Assembly (NCBI GenBank): GCA_947587615.1
Contig: CANPYC010000002.1
Span: forward strand, 59,407 to 123,406
Length of the DNA stretch: 64,000 bases
DNA from: Candidatus Gastranaerophilales bacterium
GTDB taxonomy: Bacteria > Cyanobacteriota > Vampirovibrionia > Gastranaerophilales > Gastranaerophilaceae
Direction: 5' to 3'
The position numbers and the translations under genes are program-made. Under the pieces are notes generated by a model, which saw only the letters and a list, made by a program, of their open reading frames with translations, had not been told where the DNA came from and ran no database searches. Of this stretch, positions 16,269 through 24,977 are shown piece by piece (position 1 is the first letter of the stretch; each line of letters opens with the position of its first letter).

Positions 16269-17588
16269 CTATTGCTCTTTGTTTAAGCCTAAAAGTAATT
16301 CATGGTTAAGCTCGTTTTCGTTATCTGCAATTAAAGCAGCAACAACGGCGTCTGATGTAACGTTGCAGATTGTTCTCAGCATATCCAAAATTCTCTCCAA
16401 AGTGAATAAAAGAGAAAAACCGAGCAGTAATTGCTGAGGGGTTAGACCTATTCCGTTTAAAACAAGGGCAATTGTGATTAATCCTGCCCCGGGGATACCT
16501 GCACAAGTTGAAGAAGCAACGATTGCCAAAACGGAAATTTCAACAATCAAAAGAGGGGTTAAATCTATTCCATACATTTGAATTAAAAATATTACGGCTA
16601 TTACCTGTACAATTGCCGTTCCGTCCATATTCAAAGTGGCTCCCAAGGGTAAAACAAAAGAACAAACACGATTTGAAATACCTCTTTTTTCGCAGCATGT
16701 AATTGTCAACGGTAATGTTGCAGAGGATGAAGCCGTACCGAATGCAACCATTATGGCTTCTGATATGGCTGCATACAATTTGCTTGGAGGAACTTTTGAA
16801 AATATTTTTAATAATAGAGGATAAACAAAGAAAAATTGTATAGCTAAAGCAAGACAAACAGCTAAAACATATTTAGAAATGTCGTTGAATACATCCACCC
16901 CGAAGCTTGCAACCGATGTTGCGGTAAGTGCAAATATACCGGGAGCCGCCAGATACATAATCCAATCCGTTACTTTCATTGTCGCAGCAAATATGCTTTC
17001 AAAGAAAGATATTAGGGGTCTTGAAATCTCTCCTGCTCTGCTTAGAGCAATTGCAAAAATTGAAACAAATATAATAATCGGTATCATCTCGCCTTTAGCT
17101 AAAGCCGAGAAAGGATTTTTAGGGATTAAATCCAAAAATATCTGCGACATATTTTCTTTTTGATATTGAATTGCATCAGCCACATAATTTTGAATATTTG
17201 TTGCAATATCAGGATTAACAAGGTTTTTAGCACTAAGTCCGGGTTGTAATATTATAGCAATTAAAGCGGCAATACTAACTGCGGTTATTGTTATAATTCC
17301 GTAATAAATCAGCATTTTAGAGCCGAGTTTTGCCAGTTGTTTTGAATCACCGATATTTGATATTCCGATTATAATTGCGCTTATAACTAAAGGCAGTACT
17401 ACCATTTGAATAATACTTATAAAAGCCTGACCAATAAAGTCTAATATCTTATAAACTTGAGGATAGCTGTTATGAGGGAAAAAGTATCCTACAACTATAC
17501 CTAAAATTAATCCGATAAATATATGCGCATTTCTTTTAATTCCTAAAAGGAGCGCTATTATAACCTGCATATGTAAACCCATCTGCAA
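16269..17588 (-). CDS. Dicarboxylate/amino acid:cation symporter (DAACS)
   Basis: A 439-residue secondary transporter with eight or so membrane helices plus two re-entrant loops. The hairpin serine motif AFGTASSSATLPLTI and the helix 7 motif LGATLNMDGTA are hallmarks of the GltP/DctA family, which couples Na+ or H+ to uptake of glutamate, aspartate or C4-dicarboxylates. The second hairpin region (CAGIPGAGLITIALVL) is present. The likely start is one of the first Met codons; the conserved protein begins near MQVIIALLL. Confidence 0.95.
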   Translation of the reverse strand: MQMGLHMQVIIALLLGIKRNAHIFIGLILGIVVGYFFPHNSYPQVYKILDFIGQAFISIIQMVVLPLVISAIIIGISNIGDSKQLAKLGSKMLIYYGIITITAVSIAALIAIILQPGLSAKNLVNPDIATNIQNYVADAIQYQKENMSQIFLDLIPKNPFSALAKGEMIPIIIFVSIFAIALSRAGEISRPLISFFESIFAATMKVTDWIMYLAAPGIFALTATSVASFGVDVFNDISKYVLAVCLALAIQFFFVYPLLLKIFSKVPPSKLYAAISEAIMVAFGTASSSATLPLTITCCEKRGISNRVCSFVLPLGATLNMDGTAIVQVIAVIFLIQMYGIDLTPLLIVEISVLAIVASSTCAGIPGAGLITIALVLNGIGLTPQQLLLGFSLLFTLERILDMLRTICNVTSDAVVAALIADNENELNHELLLGLNKEQ

Positions 17589-17693
17589 TTATCCTTTTTA
17601 AAATACTATTTGCTTTATTTTACAATGTTTTTTGCAATTTTGCAAAAAAATTCAAACGAAAAATTGATGTATTTTTCATGCCGTAATTTTAAT

Positions 17694-17891
17694 ATGAGCT
17701 GTATGAAGGAAGCTAAGAATAATAATTTAAATTTTTTAGGGATAATGTTTGAATGCTGTAATGTATACGGCAGACTCTACAAAAACAAAGAAGGTACATA
17801 TTATGTCGGAAGATGCCCTAAATGTTTAAGAGAGCTTAAAATAAAAATTGGCGAAGAAGGCACAAAACAAAGGTTTTTTAGAGCGCATTAA
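17694..17891 (+). CDS. Small zinc-ribbon-like protein
   Basis: About 65 residues from the proposed ATG at 17694 (the frame is open back to 17610). The core is MFECCNVYGRLYKNKEGTYY followed by VGRCPKCLRELKIKI, giving two Cys pairs (ECC and CPKC), probably one zinc ribbon. The ending RFFRAH recalls a small protein family of this lineage. It is divergent from the symporter gene. Possible nucleic-acid or protein-binding adaptor; function unknown. The start is uncertain because no clear ribosome-binding site is seen. Confidence 0.6.
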   Translation: MSCMKEAKNNNLNFLGIMFECCNVYGRLYKNKEGTYYVGRCPKCLRELKIKIGEEGTKQRFFRAH

Positions 17892-17907
17892 AATTAAAAA
17901 TAAAAAA

Positions 17908-17936
17908 ATCTCTTACAACGCTGCAAGAGATTAAAT
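17908..17936 (-). terminator. Terminator of the 340-aa gene
   Basis: AATCTCTT and AAGAGATT form an 8-bp perfect stem; on the minus strand the stem is followed by seven T. It lies just beyond the stop of the leftward gene at 17961 and may also serve the plus-strand zinc-ribbon gene. Confidence 0.85.
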
Positions 17937-17960
17937 ACAAAGGAATATGGAATTGGTTAA

Positions 17961-18983
17961 TTAAGATTGGAATGTTTTAAATACTGATTCAACGGTATCT
18001 TGAATTACTTTTGAAACAGAATCCATTTCTGTTGCAATTGCTTTTTGTTCCGTATCAAGCTGGTTTAGTTGTAATTCAAGGCTTCTGTCTTCTTTTTGTA
18101 TGATTTCCGTTTTTTCGTTAATTCGCTCTACTTCTCTTTCATAAAGTTCTTTTTTATAAGCGTATTCGTTCATTGCGTCTTTATAGGCGTCTTGATCATC
18201 AACTCTTTCGGTTGTTATAGAATAAGCATTATCAACTAAAGAAGGATCATCTTCACATTCGATTACATGAATTGAAGAAAGTCTGCCGCTTGACTCTTGT
18301 GTAAAGGCAGCTTTGGCGCTTACGTGTTTATCCGTTTTTTGACTTCCTTCATAATCAAATGTGTATGTTCCATAGTACATTTGTTTATCATCAACCGTAT
18401 CAAAAGCGGTTGAATTTAAATCATCCTCAGATGTATAGTAAGCCGTGTTATCCTTAACAAACATATAATAAGTACCGTCAGTTTTGCCTTGAGAAGCCAT
18501 AATATCGGCTAAACCCTGATATTTATCGTAATCGCCCGTAATTTTTGTTATTGAGCAATTTTCATCATCTTTATCATAATAGAATGAGTCAACTCCCAAT
18601 TGAAACTTAAGGTATGAATACTCATCTCCTTCTTTTTTAGCCGTTATAACGCTATCTTTTGCCGCATAAGCATAAACTCTCGGAACTTCATCCGTATAGC
18701 TTAACAATACGTCATAATAACCCGCATAAGGCCCGTCGGTTATTTTTGAAAAGTTTTCAATTTTATAATCCTGAAAAGTTGAATCAAGTGTATAAAGCGT
18801 TTTTTGATAATCATTGACGGATGGAGGAATGGGTACATCTAAATTGTTGTATTCGTTATATAAACCCATTACTTCGTTAGATAGAGCAACTCTTTGCTGA
18901 TTTATTTGCTGCCCTTTATACTCTACATTACTCTTTCTTGCGGTTAACCCGAGAAAGCGAGCCTGACTTGCCGCTAAACCCAT
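17961..18983 (-). CDS. Lineage-typical protein with conserved N-terminus, 340 aa
   Basis: A 340-residue protein starting MGLAASQARFLGLTARK, an N-terminus I recognise from a large hypothetical family of Gastranaerophilales. No signal peptide. The first 45 residues are Gln/Asn-rich and helical; the middle is acidic and Tyr-rich (YYDKDDENCSITKI, MYYGTYTFDYEGSQK); residues 265-335 form a long coiled coil (YKKELYEREVERINEKTE). Conserved starts followed by coiled coils resemble secreted or filament proteins, but this is inference. AGGTG precedes the ATG. Confidence 0.8.
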   Translation of the reverse strand: MGLAASQARFLGLTARKSNVEYKGQQINQQRVALSNEVMGLYNEYNNLDVPIPPSVNDYQKTLYTLDSTFQDYKIENFSKITDGPYAGYYDVLLSYTDEVPRVYAYAAKDSVITAKKEGDEYSYLKFQLGVDSFYYDKDDENCSITKITGDYDKYQGLADIMASQGKTDGTYYMFVKDNTAYYTSEDDLNSTAFDTVDDKQMYYGTYTFDYEGSQKTDKHVSAKAAFTQESSGRLSSIHVIECEDDPSLVDNAYSITTERVDDQDAYKDAMNEYAYKKELYEREVERINEKTEIIQKEDRSLELQLNQLDTEQKAIATEMDSVSKVIQDTVESVFKTFQS

Positions 18984-19123
18984 AATATTGTCACCTTTCC
19001 TTCGTATTTATGTTTTTGTTTACGACAATTTTTTATTAATACTTTAGGATTATGTTTATTTTTGTTTACAATTGTTAACAATTTTTTAAAACCACGCTAT
19101 AATGTTGACACAAAGTCTGTTTA

Positions 19124-20044
19124 ATGAAATTTGAGGGAAAGTCAAAATTGGATAATATTTTCTATATTGATAATCATACCCACGGAGCTTTTGGAGTTAA
19201 CTTTAACAGTGCAGATTATAAACAAATAAAATATTTACTAAAAAAGCTCTATGAAAAAAATATAAGAGGAATTTGCCCGACGCTTGTCGGTGATAGTGCT
19301 TGTAGTAATATTCAAGCTCAACTTGAAATATTTAAAAAAATCAGAAACGAACAGTTGAAAAACCCAAAAAAAGAAGCGTTAATTTTGGGAGTTCATCTGG
19401 AAGGGAGTTTTTTGAGTGAAGAAAAATCGGGTATTCAGGATAAAAGCGTATTTTTAGCCCCAACAGTCGAAAATTTTAAAAAACTTGCGGGATGTTTTGA
19501 AGATATAATAAAAATTGTTACGATAGCGCCCGAAAAAGACATTGATTTAATCGACTATCTTAATGAAAAAAATATCAAAACTCAAGCGGGACACTCAAGC
19601 TCAAAATGTATCGGAAAATGCATTGCAACAACTCATCACTTCAACGCTATGCCTCAAATTCACCATAGAGAAAAATCTTTAACTTTGGAGGGTTTAATAA
19701 GGGATGATATATATTGCGAAATTATAGCAGATTTGATACATTGTTCGAGGGATATTTTAGAGTTATTTTTGAAAATAAAACCCCAAGATAAGATAATGTT
19801 AATAAGCGACAGTTTGCCATCAAGTAATTATGGCACAGAAGTAATATTTTGCAATAAAAAAATAATAAACGGAAAAGATGAAAAAGGAACTCTGGCAGGT
19901 TCCAATCAAACTTTGGATGAAATTTGTAAAAATTTAATAAATAAAAAAATATTAAGCAGGGAAGATATAATCCAAATGGCATTTAAAAATCAGATAAAAT
20001 ATCTTAATCTTGAAAGTAGAGAAATTGATATTTTAAATCAATAA
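19124..20044 (+). CDS. N-acetylglucosamine-6-phosphate deacetylase-like amidohydrolase
   Basis: A 306-residue TIM-barrel amidohydrolase like NagA, which deacetylates GlcNAc-6-P during amino-sugar or peptidoglycan recycling. Visible sites: DNHTHGAFGVNF (NagA-type HxHG), GVHLEGSFL (metal Glu), TQAGHSSS (metal His), THHFNAMPQIHHRE (metal His and substrate loop) and LISDSLPSS at the catalytic Asp. It is shorter than usual (about 380) because the N-terminal small beta domain is absent. ATG 19124 has no ribosome-binding site; a TTG at 19148 preceded by GAGGGA is an alternative start. Confidence 0.85.
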   Translation: MKFEGKSKLDNIFYIDNHTHGAFGVNFNSADYKQIKYLLKKLYEKNIRGICPTLVGDSACSNIQAQLEIFKKIRNEQLKNPKKEALILGVHLEGSFLSEEKSGIQDKSVFLAPTVENFKKLAGCFEDIIKIVTIAPEKDIDLIDYLNEKNIKTQAGHSSSKCIGKCIATTHHFNAMPQIHHREKSLTLEGLIRDDIYCEIIADLIHCSRDILELFLKIKPQDKIMLISDSLPSSNYGTEVIFCNKKIINGKDEKGTLAGSNQTLDEICKNLINKKILSREDIIQMAFKNQIKYLNLESREIDILNQ

Positions 20045-20096
20045 AAATTATGATAAACTAACGGTAGTGAAAAATTGTAAAATTAGAAAGAAAAAA

Positions 20097-20591
20097 ATGA
20101 AAAAAAATATTATCTTATCAATAGCAGCAATAATTACACTGGCACTGTTCGGCGGTGTATATAATCAGGCTCAAAGTCAGGATACAACACCAAAACAAGC
20201 TCAAAAACCGCAGGCTCAACAGCCTCTTAAAACAACGTCGCTTGAAATTGTTGCAAATCCTTCTAAATTTTTAAATAAAACAGTTAAAATGCAAGCTACG
20301 TTTGATAAATTTTCAACACTCGGACTTGACTACAAAAAAGCAATGCGCTCAAGCACCGACTATATCGGTATTTTAATTCAAAGGGATGATGTAATTGATC
20401 ATAATATCCCGCTATCCGAGATGAAATTGTTTCTTAAAAAAGACTTAGCTGAAAAACATATAGATTTAGACACCGGAGATAAAATTGAAATAGTTGCAAA
20501 AGAATTTTCAACAGCGCTTAACGATCCTTGGCTCGATGTTGAAAATTTGACAGTGATTAAAAAAGCTAAGAAAGATGAAACTGAAAATTAG
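20097..20591 (+). CDS. Membrane-anchored OB-fold-like protein
   Basis: About 164 residues from the proposed ATG at 20097 (the frame extends back to GTG 20067). It has an N-terminal signal or anchor (NIILSIAAIITLALFGGVY), then a Gln/Pro/Ala-rich linker and a compact beta domain (IVANPSKFLNKTVKMQATFD, then DTGDKIEIVAKEFS, WLDVENLTVI). The domain resembles small OB folds that replace or modify nucleic-acid or sugar binding in the periplasm, but the family is uncertain. The GH57 gene starts 25 bases downstream and may be co-transcribed. Confidence 0.6.
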   Translation: MKKNIILSIAAIITLALFGGVYNQAQSQDTTPKQAQKPQAQQPLKTTSLEIVANPSKFLNKTVKMQATFDKFSTLGLDYKKAMRSSTDYIGILIQRDDVIDHNIPLSEMKLFLKKDLAEKHIDLDTGDKIEIVAKEFSTALNDPWLDVENLTVIKKAKKDETEN

Positions 20592-20616
20592 TTATTAATA
20601 TTATAAGAGTTGGAAG

Positions 20617-23118
20617 ATGAGTGAAAACAAAAAATATTTAACAATTCACGGGCATTTTTATCAACCGCCGAGAGAAAACCCCTGGATTGAAGAAATAGAG
20701 ATACAAGACAGCGCCTATCCTCACCATGATTGGAACGAAAAGATAAGCTGGCAATGCTATAATCCAAACGGCGCCTCTCGTATTGTGGATGGGAAAAACA
20801 AGATTATTGAAATATCAAATAATTATCAATACATGAGCTTTAACTTCGGCCCAACTCTTTTAAGCTGGCTTGAAAAGAATGATATACACGCTTATCATAG
20901 AATACTTAAAGCGGATAAAAACTCTCTTGAACTCTATGGCGGGCATGGATGTGCCATTGCACAGGTTTATAATCATATAATTTTACCTTTGGCAAACAGA
21001 AATGATAAAATTACACAGGTTCTCTGGGGGTTGAAGGATTTTCAAAAAAGATTTCAAAGAAACGCTGAAGGTATTTGGCTTGCTGAAACTGCCGTTGATT
21101 CTCAAACGCTGGAAATTTTAATTGAGTGTGGTGTTAAATTTACAATCTTATCTCCTCATCAGGCAAAATGTATTAATAAAATCGGCGAACATAACTGGCA
21201 GGACGTTTCATGGGGTACAATTGACCCTTCTCAACCATACAGATACTTTGTTGAAGGAAGCGATAAACAAAAATACATTGATTTATTTTTCTATGACGGA
21301 TCAATTTCTAAATCCGTTGCTTTTGATAATCTTCTTCAAGACGGTGCTAAATTTTCCTATAGATTAAATGACGGTTATGTTGAGTCAAGAAATCATCCTC
21401 AAATAGTGAATATAGCAACGGATGGAGAAAGTTATGGACACCATACGAAATTTGGTGATATGGCTTTAGCTTACGTTTTAAGAGTTGGAGCCAAAAACCT
21501 CGGTTTTGAGATAACAAACTATGCTCAATATCTTGAAATGTATCCTCCTTCTTGGGAAGTTGATATAAAACCCGTATCCGCTTGGAGCTGCGCCCATGGG
21601 GTAGGCAGATGGATGGATGATTGCGGCTGCTCAACAGGAGCGCAGCCTCATTGGAACCAAAAGTGGAGAAAACCTCTTCGCCAAGCGCTTGATTATTTAA
21701 GAGATGAATTAATTAAACTTTGTTCAATTCAAGGTACAAAATATTACAACGATTTTTGGGAAGCAAGAAATAACTATATTGATGTTATATTGGATAGAAG
21801 TCCGAAAAGTTATGAAGAATTTTTCAAGCATAACGCTAAAAAGCAACTGAGTGCAACAGAAAAAGTTAAAGCAATTAAATTAATGGAAATTCAGCGCTTT
21901 ACGCAGCTTATGTATACAAGCTGCGGTTGGTTTTTTGCCGATATTTCAGGGATTGAAACCGTACAAATTCTAAAATATGCTTATAGAGCGCTTGAACTTG
22001 CTTCAGAGTTTGCTAAAGCAAATTATGAAAAGACATTTTTATCAATATTACAAAAAGCAAAAAGTAATATTATAGAGTTTGGTAACGGAAAAGATATTTA
22101 CAATAAATGGGTAAAACCATCTGCTGTCGGTTTTGATAAAATTACGGCGCAATGGGCAATTGAATCATCTTTCAAGGAGGATGAATTAATTGAAAATAAT
22201 GAGATGTATTGTTTTAATATTAAAAAACAGAGTTATAAAAAGTATAAAAATCCCACAAATACGCTGATTTGCGGAAGAATTGAAGTTAGCTCAAACATTA
22301 CTTTAGAAAAAAAAGATATGAATTTTGTTCTGCTTCAAACGCAAAACTATGATTTTTATTGTGCTGTTAAGCCTTTTAGCTGTTTGGATGATTATAATTT
22401 AGAAAGAAAAGAAATTGCAAAAGCTTTTGAGAGTGACAATATAATTGATATTTTGCAGTCAATCGAGCTTTATTTCGGTTCTAAATTTTATTCTTTGGCA
22501 GATATTCCCATGGATAAAAGAAAGACCGTGCTTGAAAATCTTATATTTAAAAAGCTTGAGAGAGCTTCTCAAACCTATAAAGAGCTATATGAAAGCTTAT
22601 TAAGCCCGATAAGCCATCTGAACGATCTTGGTATGGATATCCCCGAAGGGTTCAGGGTTTGTGCTAAATATACACTTTTGTCAAATTTAGATAGTGAATT
22701 ATCAACGATTACTTCTTATGGCGACAAAAGTAAAATTCAAAAACTTTTAAAAATTAAAAAATTAGCAGATAAATTTCATATAAGATTAACAAGTCCAAAA
22801 TCTAATGAAATTCTATCTTCAAGCCTTATTAATTTAATTACAAAATTAAAAAAGAAAACAACAATTAAAGACGCTCAAGAATTGTTAAATTTCTTTGAAT
22901 TAATTGAAAAACTTGAAATAGAAACCAATATCAAAATAGCTCAAAATATTTTCTATGAAATGTTTTGTAAAAATTTTGAAAGCTTTATAGAAGCTCATTC
23001 AACAGATATGAATGAGCTTAGAAAATTGCTTTTGATTTTGCTTGATATAGGTAATAAGCTTGGTATAAATATGGACTTTTATAAAGAAAAAGTCGATTCC
23101 CTGACGGGTAAAGTTTAG
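20617..23118 (+). CDS. GH57-family glycoside hydrolase with DUF3536
   Basis: An 833-residue protein. The N-terminal GH57 catalytic domain starts YLTIHGHFYQPPRENPW, includes AEGIWLAETAVDSQTL (nucleophile Glu region) and IATDGESYGHHTKFGD (acid/base Asp region), with a Cys-rich patch SCAHGVGRWMDDCGCS. Residues from about 330 onward correspond to DUF3536. Such enzymes act on alpha-glucans such as glycogen as amylase or branching-type enzymes; the exact activity is not known. It lies 25 bases after the anchored protein gene and converges with the next gene with a four-base overlap. Confidence 0.93.
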   Translation: MSENKKYLTIHGHFYQPPRENPWIEEIEIQDSAYPHHDWNEKISWQCYNPNGASRIVDGKNKIIEISNNYQYMSFNFGPTLLSWLEKNDIHAYHRILKADKNSLELYGGHGCAIAQVYNHIILPLANRNDKITQVLWGLKDFQKRFQRNAEGIWLAETAVDSQTLEILIECGVKFTILSPHQAKCINKIGEHNWQDVSWGTIDPSQPYRYFVEGSDKQKYIDLFFYDGSISKSVAFDNLLQDGAKFSYRLNDGYVESRNHPQIVNIATDGESYGHHTKFGDMALAYVLRVGAKNLGFEITNYAQYLEMYPPSWEVDIKPVSAWSCAHGVGRWMDDCGCSTGAQPHWNQKWRKPLRQALDYLRDELIKLCSIQGTKYYNDFWEARNNYIDVILDRSPKSYEEFFKHNAKKQLSATEKVKAIKLMEIQRFTQLMYTSCGWFFADISGIETVQILKYAYRALELASEFAKANYEKTFLSILQKAKSNIIEFGNGKDIYNKWVKPSAVGFDKITAQWAIESSFKEDELIENNEMYCFNIKKQSYKKYKNPTNTLICGRIEVSSNITLEKKDMNFVLLQTQNYDFYCAVKPFSCLDDYNLERKEIAKAFESDNIIDILQSIELYFGSKFYSLADIPMDKRKTVLENLIFKKLERASQTYKELYESLLSPISHLNDLGMDIPEGFRVCAKYTLLSNLDSELSTITSYGDKSKIQKLLKIKKLADKFHIRLTSPKSNEILSSSLINLITKLKKKTTIKDAQELLNFFELIEKLEIETNIKIAQNIFYEMFCKNFESFIEAHSTDMNELRKLLLILLDIGNKLGINMDFYKEKVDSLTGKV

Positions 23119-24173
23119 TCTTTATCTGATGCTATAAAGCTTTCAACAAAAGCTTTGTTTTTATCCTTGCCCAAATCAATAAATGCAACACCCGAGTCAC
23201 GTTTAAAAATAAAGTTTGGTATTATATCAAGCTTATTCTCATATATTGCTTCTCTGATTACACTTTTTTCTACACCGAGTTTTTTGGCTAAACGAGGAAT
23301 TGTGATAACATCAGGGTTTTCATCTCTTAAAGCTCTTAATTTTGCAATATCTTCAACGGATTCAATAACCGCATTTACCTTTAGCGTGCCGTCAGCCTCA
23401 TCTTGCTTTATTGTTCCTTTTATTTTTCCTTCTTTGATTAATTCAAATAAATAATCAGCGCTTCCAAAGCCTTGTTGTTCAAGAAGCTCAATCGAAAGAC
23501 GTTCGGTTTTTCTTTTGGCAAAATCATCTATTATTATTCCATCAGTTCTTTTGGGTAATAATTTCATTGTTTTTTTATTTTTTTCATTTTCTAAATCGGT
23601 TAAAAATTGTTTTTTAAAGAACATATCTTTGCTTAAATCGGGACAATCTTCAAAACCGAGCGGAACCATTCTTCCATCTACAAATTGCTCAATAAGTTTT
23701 GATTCCTTTAGACCGTATACTCTGTAAAAATAATATTTTGGAACCGATGTTTTTATACGGGGCATAATTTTTTTTAAAAACTTGGCATTTTTTTCATTGC
23801 CTGTATCTATCAAATAGCCGTCTTCATTTTTTTGAACTTCGATTAAACCCGCTTCAGACCAGGTATTCACATATTCATCTCTTCTTGAACTTGAAAATAA
23901 AGCCTTTAGAGGTACTAAACTCGTTTGTGTTGTTGGTTTTTCGCTTTTATATAAAACTGAAGCTTTTTGAGCTTCTATTGCTTTTTGAGCTTGAGCTCTA
24001 TTTTCTTTTATCGGATTTTGTTGAGCTTGCGTATTTTTATCTGACAAAGTATCAGGAACTATTACCTGTTTTTTATCCGTACCCGGTTTTCTTCTTATAA
24101 CATATACGTTTTTCTTTTTTTCTTCTCCAAAAGAAACGGTGTTAAAATTGTTGTTTAAAAAATTGATATTCAC
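23115..24173 (-). CDS. Protein with N-terminal VSFGEE motif, about 352 aa
   Basis: The GTG at 24173 with AAGGAA six bases upstream is the likely start; the longer frame (to 24215) has no ribosome-binding site. The product begins MNINFLNNNFNTVSFGEE, again the N-rich leader with a V-S-F-G motif, followed by a basic linker (VYVIRRKPGTDKKQVIV). The rest (residues about 90-352) is globular with repeated helix-turn elements (IPRLAKKLGVEKSVIREA, RLSIELLEQQGFGSADYL), which look like small DNA- or protein-binding modules. Not recognised. Its stop overlaps the end of the GH57 gene by four bases. Confidence 0.7.
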   Translation of the reverse strand: MNINFLNNNFNTVSFGEEKKKNVYVIRRKPGTDKKQVIVPDTLSDKNTQAQQNPIKENRAQAQKAIEAQKASVLYKSEKPTTQTSLVPLKALFSSSRRDEYVNTWSEAGLIEVQKNEDGYLIDTGNEKNAKFLKKIMPRIKTSVPKYYFYRVYGLKESKLIEQFVDGRMVPLGFEDCPDLSKDMFFKKQFLTDLENEKNKKTMKLLPKRTDGIIIDDFAKRKTERLSIELLEQQGFGSADYLFELIKEGKIKGTIKQDEADGTLKVNAVIESVEDIAKLRALRDENPDVITIPRLAKKLGVEKSVIREAIYENKLDIIPNFIFKRDSGVAFIDLGKDKNKAFVESFIASDKD

Positions 24174-24249
24174 TTTTTTCCTTTCTTGGTTATGTAGTTG
24201 CAAATAGTACAACAAACCTCAAGGAATAATTTTGCGTCTTGTATTAAGA

Positions 24250-24876
24250 TTAATTTTCCATTACTCTTGCTAAAACGGGTATAGAGTCGAGTTCAAATAA
24301 TTTTGTCGTTTTAACATTGTTAACATATTCAAGAGCAAACATTGCACATATTAAAGCTTCAAGACTTGAAGCGGGGAGCATATTATCGCTCAATTGACAA
24401 AAGCCGTATTTTATCTTAAGCGATGTTTGTAAATTTTTGCAATCTATGCTTGTTCGGCTAAGATAGTGTGCGCATAATCCGTAAGCCTGACGAAGCTGAT
24501 TTATGTCACATCTTATAATTTTTATATTTTTTTCTTTTAATTTTATAAAAGTTTCTTCACATCTTCTTGAAATTCGATTTGTCCAGTCGTCTTTGTTTAC
24601 TTTAAAATAATCTCCAAGGACTTTATAGTTTTTTGAGTGTATTCTCCATTTGCCGTCTAACAGTTTATTATCATAAGGAATTGTTGCACATACTGCGCTT
24701 TGTGATGTATAAGGGGAGTTTTCAAAAAAGTAGTCAATATCGGGCGCAAAGTAAAATTTATCAATAAGAATAATTGAAGCGTTTCTGTCTATGACACAAA
24801 TTGAGCTGTCATAGCTTGATGAGTTGGATAGTGATAAACCTATAAAAAAATTTTCTTTACTTGAGGGACTTTGCAT
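24250..24876 (-). CDS. Hypothetical protein, 208 aa (DUF429-like beginning)
   Basis: A 208-residue cytosolic protein. The start FFIGLSLSNSSSYDSSICVI, followed by IDRNASIILIDKF and a conserved-looking SAVCATIPYD, suggests an RNase H-like fold similar to DUF429 proteins, but I cannot confirm it. The later part has RISRRCEETFIKLKEKNIKI and SSLEALICAMFALEYV, the latter like the C-terminal helix of DUF429 proteins. It lies 76 bases upstream of the tagged gene at 24173 and may be co-transcribed with it. Confidence 0.6.
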   Translation of the reverse strand: MQSPSSKENFFIGLSLSNSSSYDSSICVIDRNASIILIDKFYFAPDIDYFFENSPYTSQSAVCATIPYDNKLLDGKWRIHSKNYKVLGDYFKVNKDDWTNRISRRCEETFIKLKEKNIKIIRCDINQLRQAYGLCAHYLSRTSIDCKNLQTSLKIKYGFCQLSDNMLPASSLEALICAMFALEYVNNVKTTKLFELDSIPVLARVMEN

Positions 24877-24977
24877 ATAGTAAAGAGTATAATTAAATAA
24901 TATTCTTTTTTCAAGAGGTGCGGGGTTTATGATAATATAATCTCATACAAAGTTTAAGTTTATAAAGAGTAAAAAAA

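Noticed and set aside
16321..16857. Minus and plus ORFs inside the symporter
   Set aside because: Alternative frames of the symporter; composition matches shadow translation.
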